A DNA stretch of 64,000 bases from Hyperoplus lanceolatus (Eukaryota > Chordata > Actinopteri > Uranoscopiformes > Ammodytidae). The DNA lies in assembly GCA_026929865.2 (NCBI GenBank), contig CM049408.1:4867501-4931500 (forward strand), read 5' to 3'. Shown here piece after piece: positions 23,930 to 35,679 of this stretch. The translations under genes were made by a program, and so were the position numbers. The notes under the pieces were generated by a model. It did no database searches. It worked only from the letters and a program-made list of their open reading frames with translations, and had not been told where the DNA came from. Positions within the stretch are counted from its first letter, which is position 1; the number at the start of each line of letters is the position of its first letter.

Positions 23930-24054
23930 CCCCGGCTATGTTTTGTTGTTTGCAGTACGTAGCACAGTTAAAGTGTTTTAAAGTGTTGTCATCGAGAGAC
24001 GGCGTCTGTCAACACAAATAAAAAATATATAAACACTCTGACAAAAGAGTGAAA

Positions 24055-24096
24055 ATGGAGGACGACGCTCCTGTCATTTATGGTCTCGAATTTCAG
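24055..24096 (+). CDS. eipr1: eipr1 exon 1
   Basis: This exon of 42 nt encodes MEDDAPVIYGLEFQ, the same start as the human protein. It is followed by the donor CAG/gtagat. The ATG at 24055 stands in a good context (gaaaATGG). The upstream 5' UTR probably starts somewhere in 23920-24000, close to the ETS-type site. Confidence 0.95.
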
Positions 24097-24312
24097 GTAG
24101 ATACGGCTGCACTGCGCACCATTCATTACTATTGAACTGGGTGATGGAAAGCTAGCTCTATTCAGATTTTCTTTTCTACTGCTCCATGTCATTCTGTTAG
24201 TCTGCTTAGAGGAATGGATACCTATATCATATTTCCATATTCCTTTCCATTTCATTCCTGAACGTTTTTTAATGTGAAACACAGAATTCATGTTGGGCTC
24301 TGTCCGCTACAG

Positions 24313-24396
24313 GCACGAGCTCTTACTGCCCAGACAGCGGAGACAGACGCCATTCGTTTCCTTGTGGGAACACAGTCACTGAAATTTGACAACCAG
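24313..24396 (+). CDS. eipr1: eipr1 exon 2
   Basis: This exon of 84 nt is phase 0 at both ends. The acceptor is tgtccgctacag/GCACGA and the donor CAG/gtaaga. It encodes [19 protein letters not shown] and TQSLKFDNQ, differing from human at only a couple of residues. It begins the first blade of the WD40 propeller. The intron after it (24397-39008) holds the largest set of nested transposons in the window. Confidence 0.96.
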
Positions 24397-24491
24397 GTAA
24401 GAAAAAAACACTTAAAGCCTTATGAAAATAGAGGTGTCTACAACAGTGGGCAACCCTATAATACGTGAGTCATTCCACCAATCCGGTGTTC

Positions 24492-25530
24492 TGACATTTT
24501 CTGCTCCCTTGTCAGATTTTGCTACCTATCAGAAAATGCTACTGTGGTGGCATTTTTGCATATGATGTATCTCTGGACTCAAATGTTGGAATACTTATTA
24601 ATGCAATAGGAAACATCTGTTATTATCTTGTATAGACTTATGAGGATAATGAAATATATTGCATGATGGTATGTCCCCCACCATCCCCCTCAATCTCCCG
24701 TGTGGAGAGTAGCCAGCCTGACTATACATTTGAAAGAAGCCTGCCCCACCCACGATTATAATATGAATGTATATCTCAAAACCTGTCTGCCTCCCATACC
24801 TGTCTCCCCCTCCTTTCCCCCACCCAGCTTATGTCTACCTGCCTCCACAATGTCCTTAAATAGCTCATGATTTAAGGGACATGTTGTCACTCTTGCAACA
24901 TACTTACATGTGGTTGTATTAGTGACCTCTCCGCGGAGACCCTTGCCTTATGATTGAAATAAAACCTGATGCTACTATTAACGTATCACTGTTTGCTTAA
25001 TTTTGCTATTACACTACCCTACGTCATTGGTAGCGTATAGACAATTACCTCTATCAAACGATGCACCCACTACAGAATCACGTTATTTTACACCACTACA
25101 CACAGTGTAGCCTACAGTGTAGGAATTCGGGGAGCATATTTCGATGCTGTTAGTGTTAAATAGCCTATATCAAATCATGCTACCCCATCAGAAAATGCTA
25201 CCTTACTCTCTATCAAACGATGCTCCCAGTAGGCCTACAATCACGTAATTTTACACCACTCATCCACACTGTAGGAATATTGGGAGCATATTTTGATGCT
25301 GATTTATAACATATTTATTGAAGATTTCAGGGGTACAGTAGGCTTAGTGAGACCAATTGTCTCTATCAAATAATGCTCCCACTATAGAATCACGTTACTT
25401 ACACCACTACTCACCCCATGTAGCCTACACTGAAAGCTTGGGGAGCATATTTTGATGCTCCTTTATAACGTTATTATAGATTTAGTAGGGTATACTGTGA
25501 GATCAATTGTCTCTATCAAATAATGCTTCC
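24492..25530. repeat. subterminal iteron array (TATCAAANNATGCTCCC)
   Basis: A short motif recurs in both directions. Forward copies: 24492, 24511, 24527, 25052, 25168, 25186, 25211, 25364 and 25514. Inverted copies (GGGAGCATATTTTGATGC): 25129, 25282 and 25441, with two more in the right end at 25853 and 25870. From 25050 to 25570 the copies sit in an imperfect tandem repeat of roughly 150 bp. Each unit has one forward and one inverted copy about 60-80 bp apart, plus the shared string AGAATCACGTTATTTTACAC. Confidence 0.8.
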
Positions 25531-25997
25531 ACTACAGAATCACGTTATTTTACACCACCACCCATGTACACCCCCCTCCCCCACCACCGGCGAAAACTTT
25601 TCCGAGTCTGGTAAAGTTATCACATAGAAAAGCCTATCATTTTATTTCTATATTCAGCAGCAAAGCCAGTGGCTACATGCACAATTGTACATGCTCACAG
25701 GTCAAAAGGCACAACTTAAACATATGTGTAGCATTACGCAGTTAAAAACATGTTTTAAAGAAAATACTCGCCATCAGCCAAAAAGGTAGCAGAATGTGAT
25801 GGCTGCTCACGCAGGATTATTATTTTCGGAATGCGCATGCGCAGAACCACTAGAGAGCAAAATCTGACGGATAGCAGAAAATGACAAGTCAGTCACCGGT
25901 TCGATTTGAATCCCTCAGATATTTTTAAGTGTATTTTATCTATGAGATCAATTAAATCTTTATTAAAAAGCTTTTTACATCAATTGAAGTCCCCCCT

Positions 25998-26369
25998 TTA
26001 AAGGTGCAGTGTGTAATATGACATCATCAAGAAAGTTCTAGAATGCAACGCTCCCTGGGTAACACCACCCCTTTCGAATAATAACAGAAGCTACAGTGGC
26101 CTTCAAGGACAAGAACAATTCTAAATTTTAAACAATACACCTGATGACATTCCAACTATGACACTTTCAAGATGGCAGCACTAGGCCTTGGTCCAAAATA
26201 TGCAGAAATATGGACATATATGAGACCCTTTCTAAGGGAAAAAATAATAATTCAAAACATTTTTTTCAGCTATTATGCACTAAATTAAATGTACTTATGG
26301 ATATTATAATTACTTTCTACAAAATCTTCTAGGAAATACAACCCAAAATTCTACACACTGCAGGTTTAA
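25998..26369. mobile_element. short MITE with TTAA ends
   Basis: TTAAAGGTGCAGTGTGTAAT at left mirrors CTACACACTGCAGGTTTAA at right (TTAA at 25998-26001 and 26366-26369). This AAGGTGCAGTGTGTA type of MITE is frequent in fish. It has no coding frame and is nested in the iteron-rich block. Confidence 0.75.
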
Positions 26370-28946
26370 TAAGATGTAAAACATTACATACATTTTATCC
26401 TTATTTCAGTAATTATCTGGTTTTCTTTAGTTGAAACTATCTATTTTGTCATGTCCCCCACAGCCTTCAATGACAATCTACTTTGGATATGACAAGTAAA
26501 ACTTGAAAAATTTCAATAAATGTTGCCATACACATAAACCTCTATATGTGCTTTTTTACAGGAAGTGATTTTATTCTAAATAAATTCATAATTATTAATT
26601 AAAATCACAATATTTACTTCCGTCCCTCGGTAACCTGTCACACAAGTCTTTCTCCCACCCATAAAAAATGATGGACTGTTCCATATGTTAAATGTAACAT
26701 TAGAAGACATGTTAGAGGCCTTTTGAACAACAACAGCAGAAAGAGGCAAGTTGCCATCACTTTTAACAGCTATATTTCAGTCATTTAAATGTTGATATTG
26801 TAGTCGTCAAGCTTAACAACTCAACCCCGTTACATGAAATAAAGATAGAAAACAATAACTTGTGAAAATTATATTTGTAATTTTGAATACATTTATGATT
26901 TCTGATCTCATGCATGCCATGTGTGCTTTCCTGTTATTCCCACATGCAGAGCAGCAGCCATAATGAGCAAAAAATCTCAACCCCGTTACTTTTTTGACAG
27001 TTGAAAGAGTAATTAGAGTCCAAAATAAACTCTAATCTGTTTATGTCCCCTTCAACCCCATTACAATTTTCAACCCTGTTACCCTAATTTCAACCCCGTC
27101 ACACCTGCATTTATGGTATGTATTCCTTAAAGCTTATAAAAATATGAACTGTTTGTTGAACTATGTCTGAAATATTTAGGGCAATCATCAGAATATTGAT
27201 TTTAGTTAAAAATATGAAGTAAAACCACATTTTGATCACACTTTGATCAAAAATGGTGTGATTGCTGTCACAAAAGGTATCCATTTCATACTTGAGTATT
27301 GCTGAAAAGTGACATGTTGTGTAATTTCTATATTTGCAAATATTGCATTAGTTTTGGGTACATCTGAATAGTACAAAAATGTAGATTTTATAAAGAATAC
27401 ATTTTATATACATATTCTGACAGGTGCCAGTGTCCATAACGGGGTTGAAAAAAATTGGTGCCAATAAAAAACAATAATGGCCAATAATTAAAGGTCTTTG
27501 ATGCCTGAGATGGGAAAATATCTGTTTCTGAGGGTTAAATATGTCCTTGATGTTGTGGGATGTTCAGAAAAGTAATACATTTTGGTCAAAAATCCAAAAA
27601 TGTCTAAGTCCAAATCGTACCGGATTCATGGAATGACTCACGTTCATGTAGGCAGAGGTGGGCAGAGTAGCCAAACAATTTACTCAAGTAAAAGTAAGTT
27701 ACTTTAAGATTATAATTACTCAAGTAGAAGTAAAAGTACTCGTAAAAATGATTACTCGAGTAAGAGTAAAAAAGTATGCCGTGAAAAGACTACTCAACTA
27801 CTCAAAAGTACAAGTAAGCCCACTGAATTTCTCCGGATTTATTTTTGAAATATACAGAGCAACACAAACGGTACAGAATAGACACAAACATAATATAAAA
27901 CAGCAATGTTCAAATAAAGATATGTTAAATAACAATTTTAAATAAAACAATAAATAAGGTATTTAAAAATCAAATGAATAACCCTTGAACTCAAATAATA
28001 ATAAATTAATTATCTGACAAATTAAATACATCACCCTTCAACTAAAATGATAATAAAGTAGGCTTGTCCAAAATTATATTAATTAAAACCAATACACTTA
28101 TAACACTGTTGCAATTGTTTTGCACATACACATTTTAAAACCAATTCCTACAATATGTCACAGGCCCTGAGAAAATGATCTAGGTTGTGTTTAGCCCCAA
28201 AAATATAAAACACACAAAATTAAACTTCGTTACACATCAAAACCTGCTGGCACACTCACTTAACGTATGAAACTACAGAGAGGCTAAACAAGAGACCACT
28301 CTCAGACTCTCACACAGCCAGACTGGGGCATGCAAAGTGAGTAGGCTACAGGGAGAACAGGATATGTGTCAAAGAAGAACAGTGTCTCTGTAATTGCGAG
28401 TGTGTGGGAGTCTGTGTCAATGCGATTGTGAGTGTGTGATTGTTATTTTGTGAGTTAGTGTGATTGAGAGCTTGCGAGTGTGTGAGTTTGTATTTTAGGC
28501 CAGGGGTGTGGCCATTGCTCCTCGGAATCAGCGGTTTCTTCCATTTTCTCGACTCACCCAGATAGTCGGTAAAATATGCGTTTTACTTACATGGCACAGC
28601 CACGGACAGAACATTGGTACGGAACCGGAGCCTTTAAAAAAGTCCGCGGACATTATTGAGCCCATGGTTGAGCCCTATGACAACATGACAACACTTGTCA
28701 TGTGATTGAAGTGGCTGCATTTGATTGGCAAGCTTTTGTAATGTGTTTTTTATTGGTTGAAATAGTCACGTGATAGAGATGTTGGCTGAAGACGTCCCGG
28801 GGGATAGAAATCATGAGAGAAATAGATCTCGCATGTGATAAATAAAATATATAAAAAAATAAGGTAACGACCGTCACGTAGCCAAATGGAAAGGCGTAAA
28901 AGTACCGTTCTTTCTTCAAATATTTACTCAAGTAAAAGTAAAAGTA

Positions 28947-30577
28947 CACTCAACAAAAATATAAACGCAACACTTTTGTTTTTGCTCCCATTTTTCATGA
29001 GATGGACTTAAAGATCTAAAATTCATTCCAGATACACAATATTACCATTTCTCTCAAACATTGTTCACAAATCTGTCTAAATGTGTGATAGTGAGCACTT
29101 CTGCTTTGCTGAGATAGTCCATCCCACCTCACAGGTGTGCCACATCAAGATGCTGATCTGACATCATGATTAGTGCACAGGTGTGCCTTAGACTGTCCAT
29201 AATAAAAGGCCACTCTGAAATGTGCATTTTTTTGCTTTATTGGGGGTCTGGGGACTCAGAACCAGTCAGTATCTGGTGTAACCACCATTTGCCTCATGCA
29301 GTGCAACACATCTTCTTCGCATAGAGTTTATCAGATTGTCAATTGTGGCCTGTGGAATGTTGGTCCACTCCTCTTCAATGGCTGTGCAAAGTTGCTGGAT
29401 ATTAGTGGGAAGTGGTGCACGCAGTCGTATACGCCGGTCAAGCACATCCCAAACATGCTCAATGGGTGACATGTCCGGTGAGTATGCTGGCCATGCAAGA
29501 ACTGGGACATTTTCAGCTTCCAAGAATTGTGTACAGATCCTTGCAACATGGGGCCGTGCATTATCTTGCTGAAACGTAAGGTGATGTTCATGGATGTATA
29601 GCACAACAATGGGCCTCAGGATCTCATCACGGTATCTCTGTGCATTCAAAATGCCATCAATAAAATGCACCTGTGTTCTTCGTCCATAACAGATGCCTGC
29701 CCATACCATAACCCCACCACCACCATGGGCCACTCAATCCACAACATTGACATCAGCAAAGCGCTGACCCACACGACGCCACACACGCTGTCTGCCATCT
29801 GCCCTGAACAATGTAAACCGAGATTCATCCGTGAAGAGAACACCTCTCCAACGTGCCAGACGCCATCGAATGTGAGCATTTGCCCACTCAAGTCTGTTAC
29901 GGCGACGAGCTGGAGTCAGGTCAAGACCCCGATGAGGACGACGAGCATGCAGTTGAGCTTCCCTGAGACGGTTTCTGACAGTTTGTGCAGAAATTGTTTG
30001 GTTATGCAAACCAATTGTTTCAGCAGCTGTCTCAGTGGCTGGTCTCAGACGATCTTGGAGGTGAACCTGCTGGATGTGGAGGTCCTGGGCTGGTGTGGTT
30101 ACACGTGGTCTGCAGTTGTGAGGCCGGTTGGATGTACTGCCATATTCTCTGAAACGCCTTTGGAGATGGCTTATGGTGGAGAAATGAACATTCAATGCAC
30201 GAGCAACAGATCTGGTTGACATTCCTGCTGTCAGCATGCCAATTGCATGCTCCCTCAATGCTTGTGGCATCTGTGGCATTTTGCTGTGAGACAAAACTGC
30301 ACATTTCAGGGTTGCCTTTTATTGTGGACAGTCTAAGGCACACCTGTGCACTAATCATGATGTCAGATCAGCATCTTGATGTGACACACCTGTGAGGTGG
30401 GATGGATTATCTCAGCAAAGCAGAAGTGCTCACTATCACACATTTAGACAGATTTGTGAACAATGTTTGAGAGAAATGGTAATATTGTGTATCTGGAATG
30501 AATTTTAGATCTTTAAGTCCATCTCATGAAAAATGGGAGCAAAAACAAAAGTGTTGCGTTTATATTTTTGTTGAGTG
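28947..30577 (-). mobile_element. Tc1-like transposon, nearly intact
   Basis: The 1631-bp element is flanked by TA on both sides. It opens with CACTCAACAAAAATATAAAC and has unusually long TIRs of about 270-280 bp (28947-29226 and 30298-30577) that differ at only a few places. The long TIR and a single stop in the transposase indicate a young copy. It sits inside the hAT element at 27653-30675. Confidence 0.93.
29266..30279 (-). pseudogene. Tc1-family DD34E transposase with one in-frame stop
   Basis: Taking ATG at 30279 (MPQMPQALREHAIGML) as start, 338 codons run to the stop at 29266, the usual length for this family. The N-terminal part has the paired-type helix-turn-helix DNA-binding region (STRSVARALNVHFSTISHLQ). 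The catalytic residues are present: D in LFTDESRF, D in FQQDNARPH, and E in SPDMSPIEHVWD with 34 residues between the last two. One TGA at 29734-29736, between VNVVD and AHGGGGVMVWAG, breaks an otherwise clean frame. No frameshift is seen. Confidence 0.92.
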
Positions 30578-31378
30578 TATGTTGCAATAAAACTACTCCT
30601 AAAATTACAATTTATTCAAAAAGTTACTCAAGTATTTGTAACGGAGTAAATGTAGCGCGTTACGACCCACCTCTGCATGTAGGCAACAGGCACAGTTTTG
30701 TCCTTGTCATGTACTGTACTTAACTGTGGTGATTGTGTTCCCTTGCAATTTGTTATGTTTAACTATTCAATAATTAACATTCAAATGACAGATAGAACCA
30801 GTTAAATTAAAACACAGTCTGGGGGTCAGAAGACAGGACCTTTAGAGCCAGCTAGTGTCTGGGGATCAGTTTGCAAAGGACATCAGAACCAGCTAGAACA
30901 GCCTGGGACTCAGAACACAGGACTAGACCCAGCTGTCATTTTCCATCTTTTGAGTCTTTGATTTAATAGAAACAAAACGTTGTGCAAATATCCTGCTGTC
31001 TGTTGCATGACATCTGGTGTGCTCGGTTGGATTTGGACATAACATAAAAATATAACTTGATTGTTTATACACTGTACAATGTACGCCTAGGTCAAAACCA
31101 GGTAAACGGAAAAAAGCAAGCGTAAATGTAATTTTACTTTTGATTTAATATGAGTTATAACATATGGTCAAGAAGCACAGAGCAGCAGTAGGCCTACCTC
31201 TGTTATACAACCGTGGATGAACTCCGATTGTCTGTGGGACCTCATATTCTACAATACAATGATTCAGTTTCTGATAGAGAGCATGTTATTATAGGTTATT
31301 GTTGTCATATGAAGTTGTCATAAGGAAAATTTGGGCAAAAATTCAACTCTTCATTTTGAACTAAGTCAGCAGATTTAC

Positions 31379-31469
31379 TAGCCTGGTCCAACCAGACCAT
31401 CTTACGTCATCGAAATGAAGTAAGATGGAAAATTGAGCGGAAGTAGGTTGGCGGGCGGTGCCAGGCTAC
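31379..31469 (+). mobile_element. hAT-type MITE copy C, 91 bp
   Basis: TAGCCTGGTCCAACCAGACC opens the element and GGCGGTGCCAGGCTAC closes it. It matches both ends of copies A and B with the middle missing. Flanks AGATTTAC and AGATATAC agree at 7 of 8 bases. It is an inner-deletion derivative of the same family. Confidence 0.8.
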
Positions 31470-32396
31470 AGATATACATGTGGTCTCCGTCAAACTTTTT
31501 TCCAAAGGTGATTAGAATTTAGTTTTTTGTTTGGAGGAATCATACACTCATACACTAGAGCTAAGATGAATTTCAGAAAGGCATATGAAATGACCAGCAT
31601 ATGAATGAATATAACAATCGCCATTTGCTTATTCTAACCTCTCCAAGGACAGCCGTTGTGTCTGCTTTGTATAAGTGCTCCTCATATATCTTTTGTGTTT
31701 GGACTGTTGTTATGGAAAAAATGAGCATAAGGAGGAGGATGTCTTAAAAAAAAAAAAAAAAATGTAAATATGTTAAATTTTCTTACCTGAAGGAAAGAAC
31801 TCAGCACAACCAAATAAACACGCACAGATTGACAACCTTGCTTCAGGACTGGCAATTAAAAATATGAACGGAGAATGTTAAGAGCTATTACAGATAACAA
31901 GGTTACACAAATTGTGAGTACTACTTGTCAGTTATGTCCATTTACTAACAGCCCCATATACACCCAGTAAACATTTGATTCAAGAATGACTCAAGAATGA
32001 TTGAAATCCTGTGCGGGATTTAAACAAAACAAAATCTCAATTGACTAATGGTTTGAGCTGTTCAACCCATTATTGAAAATATTGTGCACTCATAATTAGG
32101 ACCACCGGTTTGACGCACACACATCTACTGCATGTAAATCAGTGCCATCCTTAGTAATTAACAGATGTTAGGAACTTGCATTCATGTTGTGTGTATTTCT
32201 ATGGTTTCTCTGCAAAAGTCTGCCGCGTTTGTGTGTGTGTGTCTGTGTGTATTAATGTGTGTGTGTGAACGTTAGTGAGTGTGCAGTGAATGAGTTTGTT
32301 GTGTGCGTAAAGCATGTGTGTATGCACATCTTGCGGAGGTCATTACAGAGACAGATGACAGAAACAGTTGGCTCAGAATGGGGAGAAATAATTAGG

Positions 32397-32423
32397 AGAG
32401 AGAGAGAGAGAGAAGAGAGAGAC

Positions 32424-32468
<45 letters not shown>
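32397..32468. repeat. (GA)n microsatellite
   Basis: A GA array with two GACAGA breaks. Confidence 0.95.
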
Positions 32469-32474
<6 letters not shown>

Positions 32475-33395
32475 CATTTAAAAAACCAAGCCTGTTTTCT
32501 GGCAGACTTCAGTGTGAAAACACTGTCTGGCACTGAATGCACGCCTAGTTCAATCCAAGTGGTGTGTCTGTAGCGACTCTAATACAAGGCTCGTTGGGAA
32601 TGATGGTGACAATGCATCCCAGTCAACCTGTGTGATTCCTTCTTACAGACAGTAGCTTAATACACTCTGCTTAACCCTTTTCTCCACGGTGCCGTGTTCT
32701 ACAGAGATGAAATGAGAGAAGAAAAAAACAGTACTATACTAGTGCTGCTAAGACTAGCAATGTCAATTAAATTTGAGTATAATCATTTGATTTAGGTTGT
32801 TATGAAGGTATAATTGGTGTTTATTAATTGGTCTGGCTTAAAGGGAACGTCAGGCTAATTGTATATTATGTTTCAGTTGAAGGTTGATGCATGTGGTCAA
32901 ATCACTAGTGGACACTGGAGGGAGGAATACACAATCCAACTTTTCTTCTCTCCCAATACTAATTCATATTGCTCTTTATTTAATGTTAGTGAAGAACGTG
33001 GGCCTAGAAGGAAATGCTCAGTAATAAACAGAGTAATGCTTAATATTCAACTTAGTATTTTAAATACACATTTTCCAACCAGTATATGCTCTTAAATTAA
33101 CATTAAAATATAATTGGTGAAATTGGTGCATCAGTCAGGCATTTATCAATACATATTTGTTGTTAATTCACAGTTACAATACAATGTGTTATTCACAGCT
33201 GCTTTTTTACTGCATGGAAATGCAATCCTATCAACTGTTTCACAAAAAAAAAAATATTTGTTGTGTGGTAGTGTCTATCATTAATGTTCTGATTAACTGT
33301 TAAGACACATAATAATAATAAACAAACAAGATTTTCTGGAGAAGCCCATTCTACTTCCATTGAGCTTTTGTCATTATGCAACTGATAGCATCATA

Positions 33396-34217
33396 CACTG
33401 CCCGGCCAAAAATAAAAGTCGGCACCTGGATTTTACTAGGCAGATAGGCAGATAGAAAAAAAACTGTCACTGTTGGCAATGTAACCCTAACTGATGCAGT
33501 GAACAGCTTCTCATTTCTCAAACAACCATGTCAGAAGATATATGCTGTGGTTTTGGAACAAGATGTTTCAGAAAACTCTGTTTCAGAGGGGTGAAATTAT
33601 TGGCCTGCATCAAACAAAGAAAAATACTCAGGAGAAGATGAAACTACTAAACCATGTTAATAACTGGATAGATAGTGGTGAACCATCATCTTTGAGGAAA
33701 AAATTAGGTTGGAAAAAACTCTTTAATGATCATGATGGGAAAATCAAATTATTTGGTGGAATCAAAATTTAAAATTTCGACAGTAGAACTCCAGGTGAGG
33801 TTTAATAGTGAAAGTAAGAGCATCTCTACACACAATGCGAAGGAATGTAAGGGATATGGACTATGCAGATGTGAAGCTTTAAGGAAACCACTTCTCAGTG
33901 GGGCTTATCAGGATAAAATGCTTCAAATTGTCAGGGAGCATACAGACTGGACTCTGGAGCAATGGAAAAAGGTTGTGTGGTCTGATGAGACCAGATTGAT
34001 CCTGTTCCAGAGTGATGGGTGCATCAGGGTAAGAAGAGAGGTGGATGAAGTGATGCTCCCATCATGCCTAGTGCCTACTGTACAAGCCTGTGTGGCAGTG
34101 TACTGTAGGATCTGGGATTGCTTCTGTTGGTCAGATCTAGGTTCAGCAACCTACAAATGTGCCTTAATCAAAGTTAAAGATATTTGAGTGTGTTACTTTT
34201 TTTTTGGCCGTGCAGTG
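33396..34217 (+). mobile_element. truncated Tc1-like element
   Basis: TA-bounded, with TIR CACTGCCCGGCCAAAAA at left and TTTTGGCCGTGCAGTG at right. At 822 bp it is half the normal Tc1 length. The plus strand still encodes WTLEQWKKVVWSDETRLILF and EVMLPSCLVPTVQACVAVYC, the region around the first catalytic D. The second D and the E are missing, so it cannot move itself. Confidence 0.85.
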
Positions 34218-34251
34218 TATAAATGCATACAAAATACCTTAAAAAAAGAAG

Positions 34252-34307
34252 TGCATCCCCATGTTTAAACATAAGCACGTGCATCCCCATGTTTAAACAT
34301 AAGCACG
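34252..34307. repeat. two identical 28-bp direct repeats
   Basis: TGCATCCCCATGTTTAAACA plus TAAGCACG occurs twice without change, just outside the truncated Tc1. Confidence 0.9.
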
Positions 34308-35679
34308 CCCCCCCCTGCTCTTCTACTTTAGATGTGTTTGAATGACGCATTATGCGACTTTGTCTTAAAACCAACATATTGCACAAGAGCATGAATGTAC
34401 TCCGAATACATGGGCAACACTAATATTAAAAACACCATCTTAATCAAATATTTACCACTATACTGCTAAACATGTTTTTGTTTTGCTGCATTTTGCAGTT
34501 TGAGTGTGGATGTTTTCTTGTATTGTCTTTGTTCATTTAAAGGTGGAGTCAGCAATTCTTGCGAATGCTTGTCAGGCTTGTCTGCGCTGAAAAATAAATC
34601 TGGTGTTTCAGTTAAGTTTAAATTAGGTTTAAGTTATCTTTGTTTGTCAATGTACACAAGGCACAGTGAAATGTGTCTTTTCTCATATCCCCTCTTAAGT
34701 AACCACACTTCGTAGGGGGTCAGAGTGCAGGGTCAGTCATAGTACAGCGCCCCTGGCCCTGGAGCAGTTCACAGTCTTTGATCTGTAAACCATGGTATGT
34801 AAAAAGTGGGCCCACTGTAGCTTGCAACAAGCCAGTTTACAGAGCCCAGGCTGTGTATTTACATCAGATTTTTTTTTGTTCAGTACACACACAGTGCCGT
34901 CAAGTAGCGCATTGTGAGGATATATTCACCGATTCTGACAAAAAGTGATTTTGACAACTAGCGTTCTCCATATTCACTGACTGATTCCACCTGTAAAGTC
35001 CTTTAATCTTACCGGATTGCTCTTTTACTCCACTTACGCACTTATGTTATTAGATTGTTCAAAAAATCAACTTTACTGACGTGTGTTTGTTTTCTGGTCT
35101 AAATGTCAGAGAGCATTCAAACTGAATCATCATTCATCTTTGACTTCATGAGCCCACATTTGAATAACAGGTTGAGTCAGTGCACTTGTGTTTTATTCAT
35201 GAAACTCACTGTCTTCTTCTTCAGTCTGACGGCAAACTTTGGTTAGCTTGGCTCATCTAAAGGGCTGAACTTGCAAATGTGAAAAATGTTTTTCCGATTG
35301 GCATTTCAGTGCTGATAGCTTGTGCTGTGTTCTGTAAGCCTGTGCTGGCCTCTCCACCTCCCCATTAAGCATAATGCAGGGGTGGGAAATGTCTCTCTTT
35401 AACTCGCCCAGCGCCTCTCAAATCCCTCGGAGACCAATAGCCGCAATGACAAATCGGAGGGCGCGTCGGCATGGCATTTAAGGCTGCTAACGAGATAAAG
35501 CGCTCCCAAGCTTGGCACCTCTCTCACACTGCTCTACTCCTGCGCCCTGCTTACTGTCATCTGTGTGAGGCTAAAGAGCTTTAGAGGAGAGGGCCCTGAA
35601 GTGGAGGGGCCTTATCCCTCCCTTACCCCCCTCTCTACCCAATATCCCTCCTCTCCTCCTGCCTCCATTCCTCCCACCA

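Larger units (their letters stand above)
23719..24054. promoter_or_regulatory. shared divergent promoter of trappc12 and eipr1
   Basis: The probable first exon of trappc12 and the eipr1 start codon are about 330 bp apart on opposite strands, so their promoters must overlap. The segment is locally richer in CpG than the AT-rich flanks. It holds a perfect NRF1-type palindrome and an ETS-type site. No TATA box in a fitting place is evident. The existence of a shared promoter is inferred from the layout. Confidence 0.7.
24464..27643. mobile_element. TIR-bounded, iteron-rich element of unknown class
   Basis: The outer ends are inverted: ACGTGAGTCATTCCACCAAT at left and the reverse of ACGTGAGTCATTCCATGAAT at right (25-bp TIR, 2 mismatches, then CCGGT). 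Since ACGT is itself a palindrome, it may be target duplication. A second, inner right end at about 25845-25925 also mirrors the left end (CCGGTG, then CATTTTCTGCT and GTCAGATTTTGCT). So the block is probably a 1.46-kb element with a related or composite outer end. No coding frame is seen. A TTAA MITE (25998-26369) and CAACCCCGTTAC-like motifs (26822, 26978, 27052, 27083) lie in its right half. Confidence 0.65.
27653..30675. mobile_element. hAT-type non-autonomous element, split by Tc1
   Basis: TIRs CAGAGGTGGG and CCCACCTCTG are flanked by the perfect 8-bp duplication CATGTAGG (27645-27652 and 30676-30683), the hallmark of hAT. Both subterminal parts hold repeated ACTCAAGTAAAAGTA strings, a sequence known from many fish genomes. 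Without the inner Tc1 it is about 1.4 kb and has no transposase frame. Confidence 0.9.

Noticed and set aside
25050-25570. CRISPR-like array
   Set aside because: The repeats are diverged, inverted as well as direct, vary in spacing and lie in a vertebrate intron; they fit transposon iterons.
29665-30219. Open frame of 184 codons on the plus strand
   Set aside because: Antisense shadow of the Tc1 transposase.
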